Positions 1 to 6,893 of a stretch of DNA of 55,050 bases are shown here, in pieces (position 1 is the stretch's first letter; the number at the start of each line of letters is the position of its first letter). The DNA is from Bacillota bacterium (GTDB taxonomy: Bacteria; Bacillota; Sulfobacillia; JAJYWN01; JAJZPE01): assembly GCA_021811325.1 (NCBI GenBank), contig JAJZPE010000005.1, forward strand, positions 1 to 55,050, written 5' to 3'. Below the pieces are notes generated by a model. The model made no database searches, was not told the DNA's origin, and worked only from the letters and a program-made list of their open reading frames with translations. The translations under genes were made by a program, and so were the position numbers.

Positions 1-86
1 TTCACGGATTCTTCGAGCCGCGCGGCACGGCCCCAGCGGCTGCCGCAAAACTGGCCAATAGCTGCATAGACGGTTCAAAATCCCTT

Positions 87-116
87 TTGTTGCGCGCCCC
101 AAGGATGTGTTAGAGT
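87..116 (+). promoter_or_regulatory. Possible promoter of the asnB-like gene
   Basis: TTGTTG at 87-92 and TAGAGT at 111-116 are separated by 18 bases, giving a leader of about 110 bases before the start codon at 234. Both boxes match the sigma-A consensus only partly, so this is a candidate. Nothing else is recognisable in bases 1-233. Confidence 0.3.
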
Positions 117-233
117 AGATTAATTGAAGTCGAGCTGTGTCGAATCCGGCCGGTCGAACGAGGGCCGGTTCGCAATGCCCCAAGTGAAGCCGAAACGCTG
201 TTTTTGTGCGGGTTCCGGGGGGAGGGTTGGGCC

Positions 234-2969
234 ATGTGCGGCGTCTACGGTTTTTCCGGTAAACCTGATAAGGAACTGCTCGACCGGATGGGGGCGGTCC
301 TCATCCATCGCGGACCCGACGACTGCGGCTCGCTCGAGCTGCCGTCGGTCAGCCTGGGCCACCGCCGGCTGTCCATCATCGACCTCGAGACCGGCCACCA
401 GCCGCTCGCCAATGAGGATGGCACGGTCTGGCTCGTTTTCAACGGCGAGGTCTACAATTATCGCGAGCTGCGGGCTGAACTCGTCCAGCACGGCCATGCT
501 TTCAAGACCAACAGCGACACCGAGGTCATCATCCACGCCTACGAGGAGTATGGCCCGGAGTGCTTCGCGCGGTTCAACGGGATGTGGGCCGTGGCCATCG
601 CCGACACGCGCCGTGGCCGGCTGGTCCTCGCCCGTGACCACTTCGGCATCAAGCCGCTCTACTACGCCCGCTCGGGCGGGCGTCTTCTCTTCGCTTCGGA
701 GATCAAGGCCCTCCTGCAGGACCCGTCCCTGCCGGCCCGGGCCAACGACCAGATGGTCTACGAATACTTGGTCCACGGCCTGCACGACCACCGGCCGGAG
801 ACCTTCTTCGAAGGCATCTATCACCTGCCGGCGGCGACGTACATGGAGGTCGCCCTCGGCGACGCAATGGCCGACGACGCGAAAGTCGGCGACGCCGCGG
901 CCTTCGAATCGGCCCGGCCCGTCGCCTACTGGACGCCCCGCCTCAGCGAGGACGGCTCCGGCGACCCGGACGAGTTCCGCGAGCTGTTCCGCAAGGCCGT
1001 GGAGCGGCGGCTGGTGGCCGACGTCCCGGTCGGCTCGTGCCTTTCGGGTGGTCTCGACTCGACGACCATCGTCAGCTTCATGAGCGGCCTCTTGAAGGAC
1101 AAGGCCCCCGACGCGAGCTCGATGCGCGGGCAGCTGAAGACCTTCTCGGCCGTCTTCGACAACGACCCCATCGACGAGCGCGACTACATCGAGGTGGCCG
1201 TGCGGGCCACGGGCGCCGACACCACCTACATCCGGCCGCTCTCCGAGACCTTCGTCGACGAACTGCGCGACCTCATCTGGCATCAGGAGGAGCCGTTCAT
1301 CAGCACGGGTCCTTACGCCCAGTGGTGCGTCCTGCGCGAGGCCCGGAAGCACGTGACGGTCGTCCTCGACGGCCAGGGCGGCGACGAGCTGCTCGCCGGC
1401 TACGTCCCCTACCAGTTCGTCTACCTGAACCAGCTCTGGAAGCGGCGGCAGTACGGACGGTTCCTGCGCGAGGCCTGGGCGGCCCGCGACGTCCTCCGGC
1501 CGCTCGTGACGCGGCGCCTCCGCGACCGCAACCAGGGCTTCCCGCTCAAGAGCCTGCTGCGGGCGGACTTTGTGAGCCGGGCCAAAGACCCGGGTTACAC
1601 CCGTTCGCGCGACGACCTGAAGCGGCGCCTGTTGCAGGACCTGACCACCTACAGCCTGCCGTGCTTGCTCCGTTATGAGGACAAGAACTCGATGGCTCAC
1701 TCGCTGGAGTCGCGGGTGCCCTACCTCGACCAGGAACTGGTCGAGTGGATCCTGCGCCAGCCGTCGGACGCGATCATCCGCAACGGGTGGAGCCGGTGGC
1801 TTCTGCGGCAGGGCCTGAAGGGCATCCTGCCCGAGAAGATCCGGCAGCGCCGGTGGAAGGTCGGGTTCACCACGCCCGAGTTCCGCTGGATCAGGGCCCG
1901 GCGGGTGGCCTTCCTCAGCCTCTTCAACTCGCCGACCTTCGCCGGCCGCCCGTACTGGGACGGTCCGGCGGTGGCCCGGGCGTTCCTCGACGCCAACCGC
2001 GGCCGGATCGACCAGTCCATGTTCTTCTGGCGGGCCATCAACGTCGAGTTGTGGCTCCGCGAGTTCATCGACGGGCGGGACGGCGTGGTGAGCGACGGCG
2101 CGGACGCCCGCGTCAAGGGTGCCATCCCGGGACCCAGGCACCGCGGCAGCCTGGCCGACCTGGGCGACGCCTTGGGTGTGGCCCGCACCCGCTCGGACGA
2201 GGCCGCGCGGCTGGCCGCCGCCTACCGGCCGAACCCGCCCAAGCATCTCTTGGCCGTGGCCGGGGGGCGGACTTACGCCCGTCTGCCCATCCACACCGGG
2301 GTCGTCCGCAAGGGCGACGACCTGGCGGCCTTCTTCAAGGAATCGGTCGGCGCCCACGCCAAACCCGGCGACATCATCGTCATCGCTGAGAAGCCCGTGG
2401 CCATCAGCCAGGGCCGCTCGTGGCCCATCGAGGAGGTCAAGGTCACGTGGCTGGCCCGCCTGCTGACCCAGGCGGTCACCAAAACGCCGCACGGCATCGG
2501 GGTGGGCCTCCCCCAGACGATGCAACTGGCCCTGAACGAGGACGGCGCGCCGCGCATCCTCCTGGCCACGGTGGTCTCCGCCCTCGGGCGGCTGGTCGGG
2601 CGGCGCGGCCTGTTCTACCGCATCGCCGGTCCGGCCGTGGAAGCCATCGACGGCCCCACGCCGGGCACCCTGCCTCCTTACAACCGCCAGGCCAAGCTCG
2701 GTCCGAAGGACCCCATGGGCGTGGCCGAAAAGTTGTCCGCGGCCCTCGGGCACGGCGTCGGCGTGGCCATCATCGACTCGAGCGACCTGTCGACCAAAGT
2801 CCTCGGCTGGTCCCACGGGGTCGACCCCGAACTGGTCACCTGGCTGATGCGGGACAACCCCCTCGGTCAGGGACACCAGCAGACGCCGATCGCCGTCCTG
2901 CGCCAGGTGGGCGCGCCCGACGGGCGGGTGGCCGGCACCGGCAACCGTCCAGGTGGGAATGGAAGATAA
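234..2969 (+). CDS. asnB: Glutamine-dependent asparagine synthetase fused to a C-terminal F420-ligase-like (CofE-like) domain
   Basis: The 911-residue product begins MCGVYGF, so Cys2 becomes the glutaminase nucleophile after Met removal. GGAGG at 221-225 fixes this ATG, although a TTG at 204 is in frame upstream. The class-II glutamine amidotransferase domain (HRGPDD at 25-30) covers roughly residues 1-190. The synthetase domain follows, with the pyrophosphate loop SGGLDS at 271-276, and ends near residue 612. AsnB enzymes of the family usually stop at about 610-650 residues. Here some 300 residues follow: a linker, then a domain from about 665 to 890 with GDIIVIAEKP (from 712), PHGIGVGLPQTMQLAL and RRGLFYRIAG. 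I recognise these as the pattern of F420-0:gamma-glutamyl ligase (CofE, PF01996). AsnB transfers glutamine nitrogen to an ATP-activated carboxylate; some Bacillota homologues amidate cell-wall diaminopimelate. The substrate of the fusion is unknown. Confidence 0.85.
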   Translation: MCGVYGFSGKPDKELLDRMGAVLIHRGPDDCGSLELPSVSLGHRRLSIIDLETGHQPLANEDGTVWLVFNGEVYNYRELRAELVQHGHAFKTNSDTEVIIHAYEEYGPECFARFNGMWAVAIADTRRGRLVLARDHFGIKPLYYARSGGRLLFASEIKALLQDPSLPARANDQMVYEYLVHGLHDHRPETFFEGIYHLPAATYMEVALGDAMADDAKVGDAAAFESARPVAYWTPRLSEDGSGDPDEFRELFRKAVERRLVADVPVGSCLSGGLDSTTIVSFMSGLLKDKAPDASSMRGQLKTFSAVFDNDPIDERDYIEVAVRATGADTTYIRPLSETFVDELRDLIWHQEEPFISTGPYAQWCVLREARKHVTVVLDGQGGDELLAGYVPYQFVYLNQLWKRRQYGRFLREAWAARDVLRPLVTRRLRDRNQGFPLKSLLRADFVSRAKDPGYTRSRDDLKRRLLQDLTTYSLPCLLRYEDKNSMAHSLESRVPYLDQELVEWILRQPSDAIIRNGWSRWLLRQGLKGILPEKIRQRRWKVGFTTPEFRWIRARRVAFLSLFNSPTFAGRPYWDGPAVARAFLDANRGRIDQSMFFWRAINVELWLREFIDGRDGVVSDGADARVKGAIPGPRHRGSLADLGDALGVARTRSDEAARLAAAYRPNPPKHLLAVAGGRTYARLPIHTGVVRKGDDLAAFFKESVGAHAKPGDIIVIAEKPVAISQGRSWPIEEVKVTWLARLLTQAVTKTPHGIGVGLPQTMQLALNEDGAPRILLATVVSALGRLVGRRGLFYRIAGPAVEAIDGPTPGTLPPYNRQAKLGPKDPMGVAEKLSAALGHGVGVAIIDSSDLSTKVLGWSHGVDPELVTWLMRDNPLGQGHQQTPIAVLRQVGAPDGRVAGTGNRPGGNGR

Positions 2970-2977
2970 GACAGACA

Positions 2978-3015
2978 AGGCCCGGAGAGGCTTGAAGCCT
3001 CCCCGGGCCTTTTTG
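2978..3015. terminator. Shared terminator between asnB-like gene and arsR
   Basis: AGGCCCGG at 2978-2985 pairs with CCGGGCCT at 3003-3010, and the stem continues inward to the AAGCC side near 2996 with one A-C mismatch. It is followed by TTTTTGTTT on the plus strand and a weaker TTGTCTGTC on the minus strand. It lies between two converging genes and can serve both, best for the plus strand. Confidence 0.85.
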
Positions 3016-3021
3016 TTTCCA

Positions 3022-3390
3022 TCAGCCGTCCAGGAATTCCCCGAGCAGCCCGCCGAGCTCACGGGCCGTCTTCTTGTTCAGCGAGTAGAAGGTCCACTTG
3101 CCCTTGGTCTCCTCGTCGACGAGGCCGCTCTCCTTGAGGACTCTCAGGTGATAAGACACTCGGGACTGCCCCAGGCCAAAGACATACTGGAACTCACAGA
3201 CGCAGATGCCCGTGGTGGAAGCGTCCGCGGGGACGGATGGCGCGCAGGTGGCGCCCTCGCAGCAGGGCCGCCCGACGACCATCATCTTCAGCATGCGCAG
3301 CCGGGTCGGGTCGGACAGGGCCTTGGCCAGGAGGCTCAGGCGCTCGGCGGCCTGGTCGCCGGCGGTGGCCGTGGGTGTCGTCTTGACCAT
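3022..3390 (-). CDS. arsR: ArsR-family arsenic-responsive repressor
   Basis: This 122-residue winged-helix protein has the ArsR layout: LSDPTRLRML in the first helices, a recognition-helix region SRVSYHLRVLKESGLV, then the wing ETKGKWTFYSL. GICVCEF, just ahead of the recognition helix, is the Cys-x-Cys arsenite-binding signature of the family. A further cluster RPCCEGATC upstream could supply the third thiol. The start is the ATG preceded by GGAGGG; an upstream in-frame ATG would lengthen it by 16 residues without support. It is divergent from the arsenite methyltransferase gene and shares an operator with it. Expected role: repress both genes until trivalent arsenic binds. Confidence 0.9.
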   Translation of the reverse strand: MVKTTPTATAGDQAAERLSLLAKALSDPTRLRMLKMMVVGRPCCEGATCAPSVPADASTTGICVCEFQYVFGLGQSRVSYHLRVLKESGLVDEETKGKWTFYSLNKKTARELGGLLGEFLDG

Positions 3391-3409
3391 GGACAATCCC
3401 TCCATCCAC

Positions 3410-3438
3410 AGTATAGCGTGGATGGATGCCCATCTCAA
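3410..3438 (-). promoter_or_regulatory. Promoter of arsR
   Basis: Read on the minus strand: TTGAGA (3438-3433), 17-base spacer, TATACT (3415-3410). Transcription would start near 3403, leaving a leader of about 13 bases that carries the GGAGGG ribosome site. Confidence 0.7.
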
Positions 3439-3446
3439 GAAATTTT

Positions 3447-3486
3447 GATTTGGGCCTTGTCAAATCAATCCAATTTGATATATCCT
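3447..3486 (+). promoter_or_regulatory. ArsR operator and arsM promoter
   Basis: ATCAA-N6-TTGAT at 3464-3479 is the core dyad typical of ArsR operators. A second overlapping pair, GATTTG (3447-3452) and CAAATC (3461-3466), flanks it. The operator lies between a possible -35 (TTGTCA, 3457-3462) and -10 (TATCCT, 3481-3486, 18-base spacer) for arsM, so repressor binding would block polymerase directly. A further short inverted repeat TATCC-N7-GGATA spans 3481-3497. The A+T-rich sequence contrasts with its surroundings. Confidence 0.65.
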
Positions 3487-3520
3487 ATTCTTGGATAGGA
3501 TCTTCTGGGAGGTGACGAGT

Positions 3521-4768
3521 TTGAGCGGGGAAGTGAAGGAACACGTCCGTCGCAGATACGCGGCCGCGGCGCGGGCGGTCAGGGCGAGCGGTTGTTGTGG
3601 CGCCGAGCCCCCGGGCATCGGCGGCGAGCTGTACTCGGCGGGTGACCGGAAGGGACTGCCCGCCCAGGCGGTCCAGGCCAGCCTGGGCTGTGGCGTGCCG
3701 ACGGCGATGGTCGACATCGTCCCCGGCGAGACCGTGCTTGACCTAGGCAGCGGCGGAGGCCTCGATGTGCTGCTGTCCGCGAAGCGGGTCGGGCCGAACG
3801 GCCGGGTCTATGGTCTGGACATGACCGATGAGATGCTCGCCCTGGCCCGCGAGAACCAGGCGCGCGCCGGGGCCACCAACGTCGAGTTCCTGAAGGGCGA
3901 CATCGAGGCCATCCCGCTGCCGGACGCGACGGTCGACGTCATCATCAGCAACTGCGTCATCAACCTGGCGGCCGACAAGGACAAGGTCTTCCGTGAGGCC
4001 TTCCGCGTGCTGAAGCCGGGTGGCCGCTTCGCCGTGTCCGACATGGCTTTCCAGGGGGACCTGTCCCTGCTGCCGGAGAGGCTGCGGCAGTCGACCGAGG
4101 CTTGGTGCGAGTGCGTCTCCGGGGCCCTCGAGGAGCGCGACTACCTCGCCCGCCTGCGGGCGGCCGGGTTTGTCGACGCGTCCCTGGAGGTGACCCAGGT
4201 CTACGCCGGCACGACCGAGCAGAGCTGTTGCGAACCCGCGGGCGCCACCGCATCGTGCTGCGAGTCAGTCCTGCCCTCCGGCGTCCGCCTGGTGAGCGGC
4301 TTCATCCGCGGCCGGAAACCTGGCGATGGCAGGTTCAGCGTGAGGGAGGCGACCCCCGCCGACCTGCCCGCGGTGCGTCGGCTGCTGAGCGAGACCGGCC
4401 TGGCCGATGGGAAGTTCGAGGTCCAGTTCGGACCGAAGTTCGCGGTGGCGACGGCCACGGATGGCCGGGTCATCGGGGTCGCCGGGGTCGAGGTCCACGG
4501 GGACGACGGGTTGCTGCGGTCGGTGGCCACGGATGCCGCCTGGCGGGGACGCGGGGTCGGGGATGCCCTCACCCGTGACCGCCTCGCCTGGGCTCGCGGG
4601 CGCGGCTTGCGCTCGGTCTGGCTGCTGACGACCACCGCCCAGGACTACTTCCCCCGCTTCGGCTTCGCCCGCGCCGACCGGTCCGCGGCGCCGCCCGAGT
4701 TGCAGCGGTCCGAAGAGTTCGCCGGCGCCTGCCCGGCCACGGCCACGGCGATGAGGGCGCAGCTCTAG
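3521..4768 (+). CDS. arsM: Arsenite S-adenosylmethionine methyltransferase fused to an ArsN2-type N-acetyltransferase
   Basis: 415 residues from a TTG start that has GGGAGG eight bases upstream (3507-3512). Residues 1 to about 265 are an ArsM-type Rossmann methyltransferase: VLDLGSGGG at 72-80, [15 protein letters not shown], and the cysteines expected to bind As(III): Cys57 (SLGCG), Cys145 (SNCVIN) and Cys196/198, plus a Cys25-Cys26 pair. ArsM methylates arsenite with SAM and a thiol reductant, giving volatile or exportable methylarsenicals. From residue 272 a GNAT fold follows ([16 protein letters not shown], then an acetyl-CoA loop [10 protein letters not shown], then [15 protein letters not shown]), which I recognise as the ArsN2 type associated with arsenic operons. 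ArsM alone is usually 260-290 residues. The acetyl acceptor is unknown; ArsN1 relatives acetylate the arsenical antibiotic arsinothricin. No arsenite exporter gene is adjacent. Confidence 0.88.
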   Translation: MSGEVKEHVRRRYAAAARAVRASGCCGAEPPGIGGELYSAGDRKGLPAQAVQASLGCGVPTAMVDIVPGETVLDLGSGGGLDVLLSAKRVGPNGRVYGLDMTDEMLALARENQARAGATNVEFLKGDIEAIPLPDATVDVIISNCVINLAADKDKVFREAFRVLKPGGRFAVSDMAFQGDLSLLPERLRQSTEAWCECVSGALEERDYLARLRAAGFVDASLEVTQVYAGTTEQSCCEPAGATASCCESVLPSGVRLVSGFIRGRKPGDGRFSVREATPADLPAVRRLLSETGLADGKFEVQFGPKFAVATATDGRVIGVAGVEVHGDDGLLRSVATDAAWRGRGVGDALTRDRLAWARGRGLRSVWLLTTTAQDYFPRFGFARADRSAAPPELQRSEEFAGACPATATAMRAQL

Positions 4769-4789
4769 AGCCCTTGCGGAGCCCCGGGC

Positions 4790-5824
4790 TCACGCGCGGG
4801 GCAGCATCGCCTCGACTTCAGGGATGGCCACGCCGCACCGGTCCAGAAGCAGCTGGTAGATCCGGCCCATCTGGCCCATGGCCTGCCTCATGTTCGCCTC
4901 GGCCCCGGGGCGCATGCCGAGCTTGTCGGCCCCGTGGGTGAGCGACACGGAGACGCTGAAGAGCCGCCTCAGGCACGCGAAGACCTCGAAGAAGTCGAAG
5001 TCCGTGATGGCGTAACCGGCCTTCCGCTCATAGTCCGCGCGGACCAGCGACCAGACCTCGTCCCCGCCCATCAGCAGGGAAGTCCAGGCCAGGTCGACCC
5101 GCGGGTCCGAAAGGCCGGCCGAGGTCCAGTCGATGACGTGGGGCCGGCCATCTTGCATCAGGATGTTGTTGGCGTGGAAGTCGAGGTGGATGAGCGCGGG
5201 CGGGCGGCGCCCGACGGAGACGGCCCGGCGTTCGAGCCAATCGATGACCGGGCCGAAACCCGGCTGGCTGAAGCGCTCAGTCCAGCCCCTGAGGGGCCCG
5301 GACCAGCCCGCGTCGAGGTTGCTCAGCGCGAAGAGCGGCGCTTCGGGCTCGAAGTGGCGCGCGTCCAAGGCATGCAGGTCGGCCAGGAGTTCGGCGAACA
5401 TGGTCACCAGGCCGCGCCGGGCTTCGGGGGCCGAACAAAGGAAGAGGGCGTCGGCCGTCGGGCCGTTGATCTTCTCCATGACGAAGGAGGGGCGGCCGAG
5501 ACCGGAGCCGCCGGCATCGATGGCGTAGACCCGGGGCACCGGGTAGCCCAGTCGGCCGAGCTTTTCGAGGATGCGGTACTCCCTGGCGCATTTGCCCGCC
5601 GGGTCCGACTCGACCGACCCGGGGAACATCCTCAGGATGAGGTCCCGCCGCTCGCGGCCGTCCGCGGATTCGACGGTGAAGGAGTAGACTTCAGACTCCC
5701 ACCCATCGGTGAGCCGGGTCAGGCCCGTGACCTGGCCGCCGCCCCCCCAGGGGAGGGCCGACCGGCAGAAGCGGGTCAGTTGGGTGGACAAAACGGTCGT
5801 CTCTGGCTCCATGCGAATCTTCAT
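4790..5824 (-). CDS. APH-family phosphotransferase (small-molecule kinase), substrate unknown
   Basis: A 344-residue protein kinase-like fold of the aminoglycoside phosphotransferase family (PF01636). It shows an N-lobe with WESEVYSF, the catalytic loop LIHLDFHANNILM (Asp as base, Asn for metal) and a metal-binding VIDW where kinases have DFG. The family also includes homoserine, choline, macrolide and hygromycin kinases, so antibiotic resistance cannot be claimed. The start is uncertain: ATG 5824 directly abuts AAGGGG, while ATG 5812 lies twelve bases beyond it. It converges with arsM-arsN2 (21-base gap). No partner gene indicates a substrate. Confidence 0.75.
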   Translation of the reverse strand: MKIRMEPETTVLSTQLTRFCRSALPWGGGGQVTGLTRLTDGWESEVYSFTVESADGRERRDLILRMFPGSVESDPAGKCAREYRILEKLGRLGYPVPRVYAIDAGGSGLGRPSFVMEKINGPTADALFLCSAPEARRGLVTMFAELLADLHALDARHFEPEAPLFALSNLDAGWSGPLRGWTERFSQPGFGPVIDWLERRAVSVGRRPPALIHLDFHANNILMQDGRPHVIDWTSAGLSDPRVDLAWTSLLMGGDEVWSLVRADYERKAGYAITDFDFFEVFACLRRLFSVSVSLTHGADKLGMRPGAEANMRQAMGQMGRIYQLLLDRCGVAIPEVEAMLPRA

Positions 5825-5945
5825 CCCCTTGCCCCGGCCACGCCAAGCCGGATCCGAATGAACCTCTATTCGACCGTCCCCGTGCGGCTGCCTCCTTTAG
5901 CGCCGAGGACGCAAGCCTCGGAGGGAACCCCGCCCAGCAAATCAA

Positions 5946-5984
5946 GAGACCCCGGAGTCCGGGGTCTCCGGAGTCCGGGGTCTC
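5946..5984. repeat. Palindrome plus 16-base tandem repeat, possible U-poor terminator
   Basis: Bases 5946-5968 form a perfect 11-base inverted repeat around a single G (GAGACCCCGGA-G-TCCGGGGTCTC). The 16-base unit CGGAGTCCGGGGTCTC occurs twice head to tail at 5953-5968 and 5969-5984, so two alternative hairpins can form. It lies downstream of the minus-strand gene ending at 6037, but only TCTTGATTTG follows on that strand. A terminator or mRNA 3'-end stabiliser is possible. Confidence 0.5.
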
Positions 5985-6036
5985 GCTTCGTCTCAAAGGT
6001 CATGGGGCCCCATGAGCCGTGCCTCGCACCTCGACC

Positions 6037-6447
6037 TTAGCACAGCTCAACGGCCGGATAGCCCACCTTGGGCTGCAGGCGCGACATGTACGGGTCGGCG
6101 TTGGTCCGGGCCTCGATGCCGCAGCCGCGGACGCTGTATTCGCGATAGAGCCGGCCTTCCGGGGACTGTTTCGCGAGGTCGGGGTACCACTCCCAGACGA
6201 CCCGGCTGGCATGGGCGATGACGAAGGAGTTGTGACCCACGTCGGGCCCGGAGGGGTCCCACACCCGGAGGATTTCTCCGGTCTCGAAGCGGAGCACAAG
6301 GCACTCGTCCTCCAGGTCGACGTCGGCGATGGTCCGAGTCTCGCCGGCCGGCAGGTCCAACGTGTCCCCGAAGAAGCTGGGCCTCCCGCGCTTGATGCGG
6401 GGCAGCGATTGGCGGGCGTGGCCGGCGATGCGGCTTGCTACTGACAT
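6037..6447 (-). CDS. Hypothetical protein, 136 residues
   Basis: The ATG at 6447 has AAGGAG seven bases upstream. The product is soluble, with no signal peptide or membrane segment. It starts with a basic stretch (HARQSLPRIKRGR) and continues as an acidic, probably beta-rich domain (TIADVDLEDECLVLRFETGEILRVWDPSG), followed by a conserved-looking aromatic segment ASRVVWEWYPD. I do not recognise the family. It is monocistronic; the opposite flank carries the Mn2+ riboswitch promoter, so it may be divergently transcribed from the exchanger gene. Codon use looks like the neighbours, which supports a real gene. Confidence 0.6.
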   Translation of the reverse strand: MSVASRIAGHARQSLPRIKRGRPSFFGDTLDLPAGETRTIADVDLEDECLVLRFETGEILRVWDPSGPDVGHNSFVIAHASRVVWEWYPDLAKQSPEGRLYREYSVRGCGIEARTNADPYMSRLQPKVGYPAVELC

Positions 6448-6687
6448 GGTCACACTCCTTGGTTGGTCCAAGTTTTGTCTGGTAGAGCTTCAGAGCTTGC
6501 CGTTGGTTCTACTTCCTAGGTCGAATGGAAGGGGCTGCCACTTAAGGGCAATCGTCTGACGGGATTCGGCACAATTCGACAAACCGGCCCTCGCGCCTGG
6601 CGGCCGGGCGGGCGGCGGAGCCTCCGTGGAATGGCCGGCTTCAAGCGCCGAGGCCGGGCAGATGCGGCCTCTTGGTCAGGCTGTGGG
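6448..6687. other. Intergenic stretch without recognised gene
   Basis: These 240 bases between the hypothetical gene and the riboswitch promoter hold the ribosome site of the minus-strand gene (near 6455). I see no other motif. The open frames here have no ribosome site and no recognisable protein. Confidence 0.5.
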
Positions 6688-6716
6688 TTGCCCAGGGCGT
6701 CTTCTTCGGGTATAAT
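6688..6716 (+). promoter_or_regulatory. Sigma-A promoter of the riboswitch-exchanger transcript
   Basis: TTGCCC at 6688-6693, exactly 17 bases, then a perfect TATAAT at 6711-6716. Transcription would start near 6723, at the first bases of the riboswitch. Confidence 0.85.
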
Positions 6717-6721
6717 CAGGG

Positions 6722-6850
6722 TTACAGTGAAGGGGAGTAGCTGATCCTTTGGCGGGGTCAACATGACGGCCGACAGGCCTGGCCCAGCCTGCCGTGGAAA
6801 CGGCAAGCGAGACCTTTGCGCCCATGTGGGTGAATCGGTCTCGCTTTTCC
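6722..6850 (+). ncRNA. yybP-ykoY (Mn2+-sensing) riboswitch with overlapping terminator
   Basis: The conserved yybP-ykoY elements are present in order: AAGGGGAGTAGC from 6730, GTCAACATGACGG in the middle (6757-6769), and GCGAGACCTTTGC at 6807-6819 closing P1. In the known family this RNA binds Mn2+ and turns on exporter genes. GCGAGACC (6807-6814), the 3' side of the aptamer, can instead pair with GGTCTCGC (6837-6844), enclosing a small CCCATGTGGG hairpin and followed by TTTTCCTTT: an intrinsic terminator. The two folds exclude each other, so metal binding should favour read-through into the exchanger gene. Recognised by motif memory, not by a covariance search. Confidence 0.88.
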
Positions 6851-6893
6851 TTTGCCAAACGGGCGGTTAGACCAACTGGAGGTGCTCTCAGCA

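Noticed and set aside
120..3062. A 980-residue open frame on the minus strand across the asnB-like gene
   Set aside because: It is the antisense shadow of a G+C-rich gene; composition is Arg/Gly/Asp/Val-rich without any recognisable domain, and it lacks a ribosome site.
4790..5824. Aminoglycoside resistance gene
   Set aside because: Only the general APH kinase fold is visible; the family covers many metabolites and nothing nearby indicates antibiotics.
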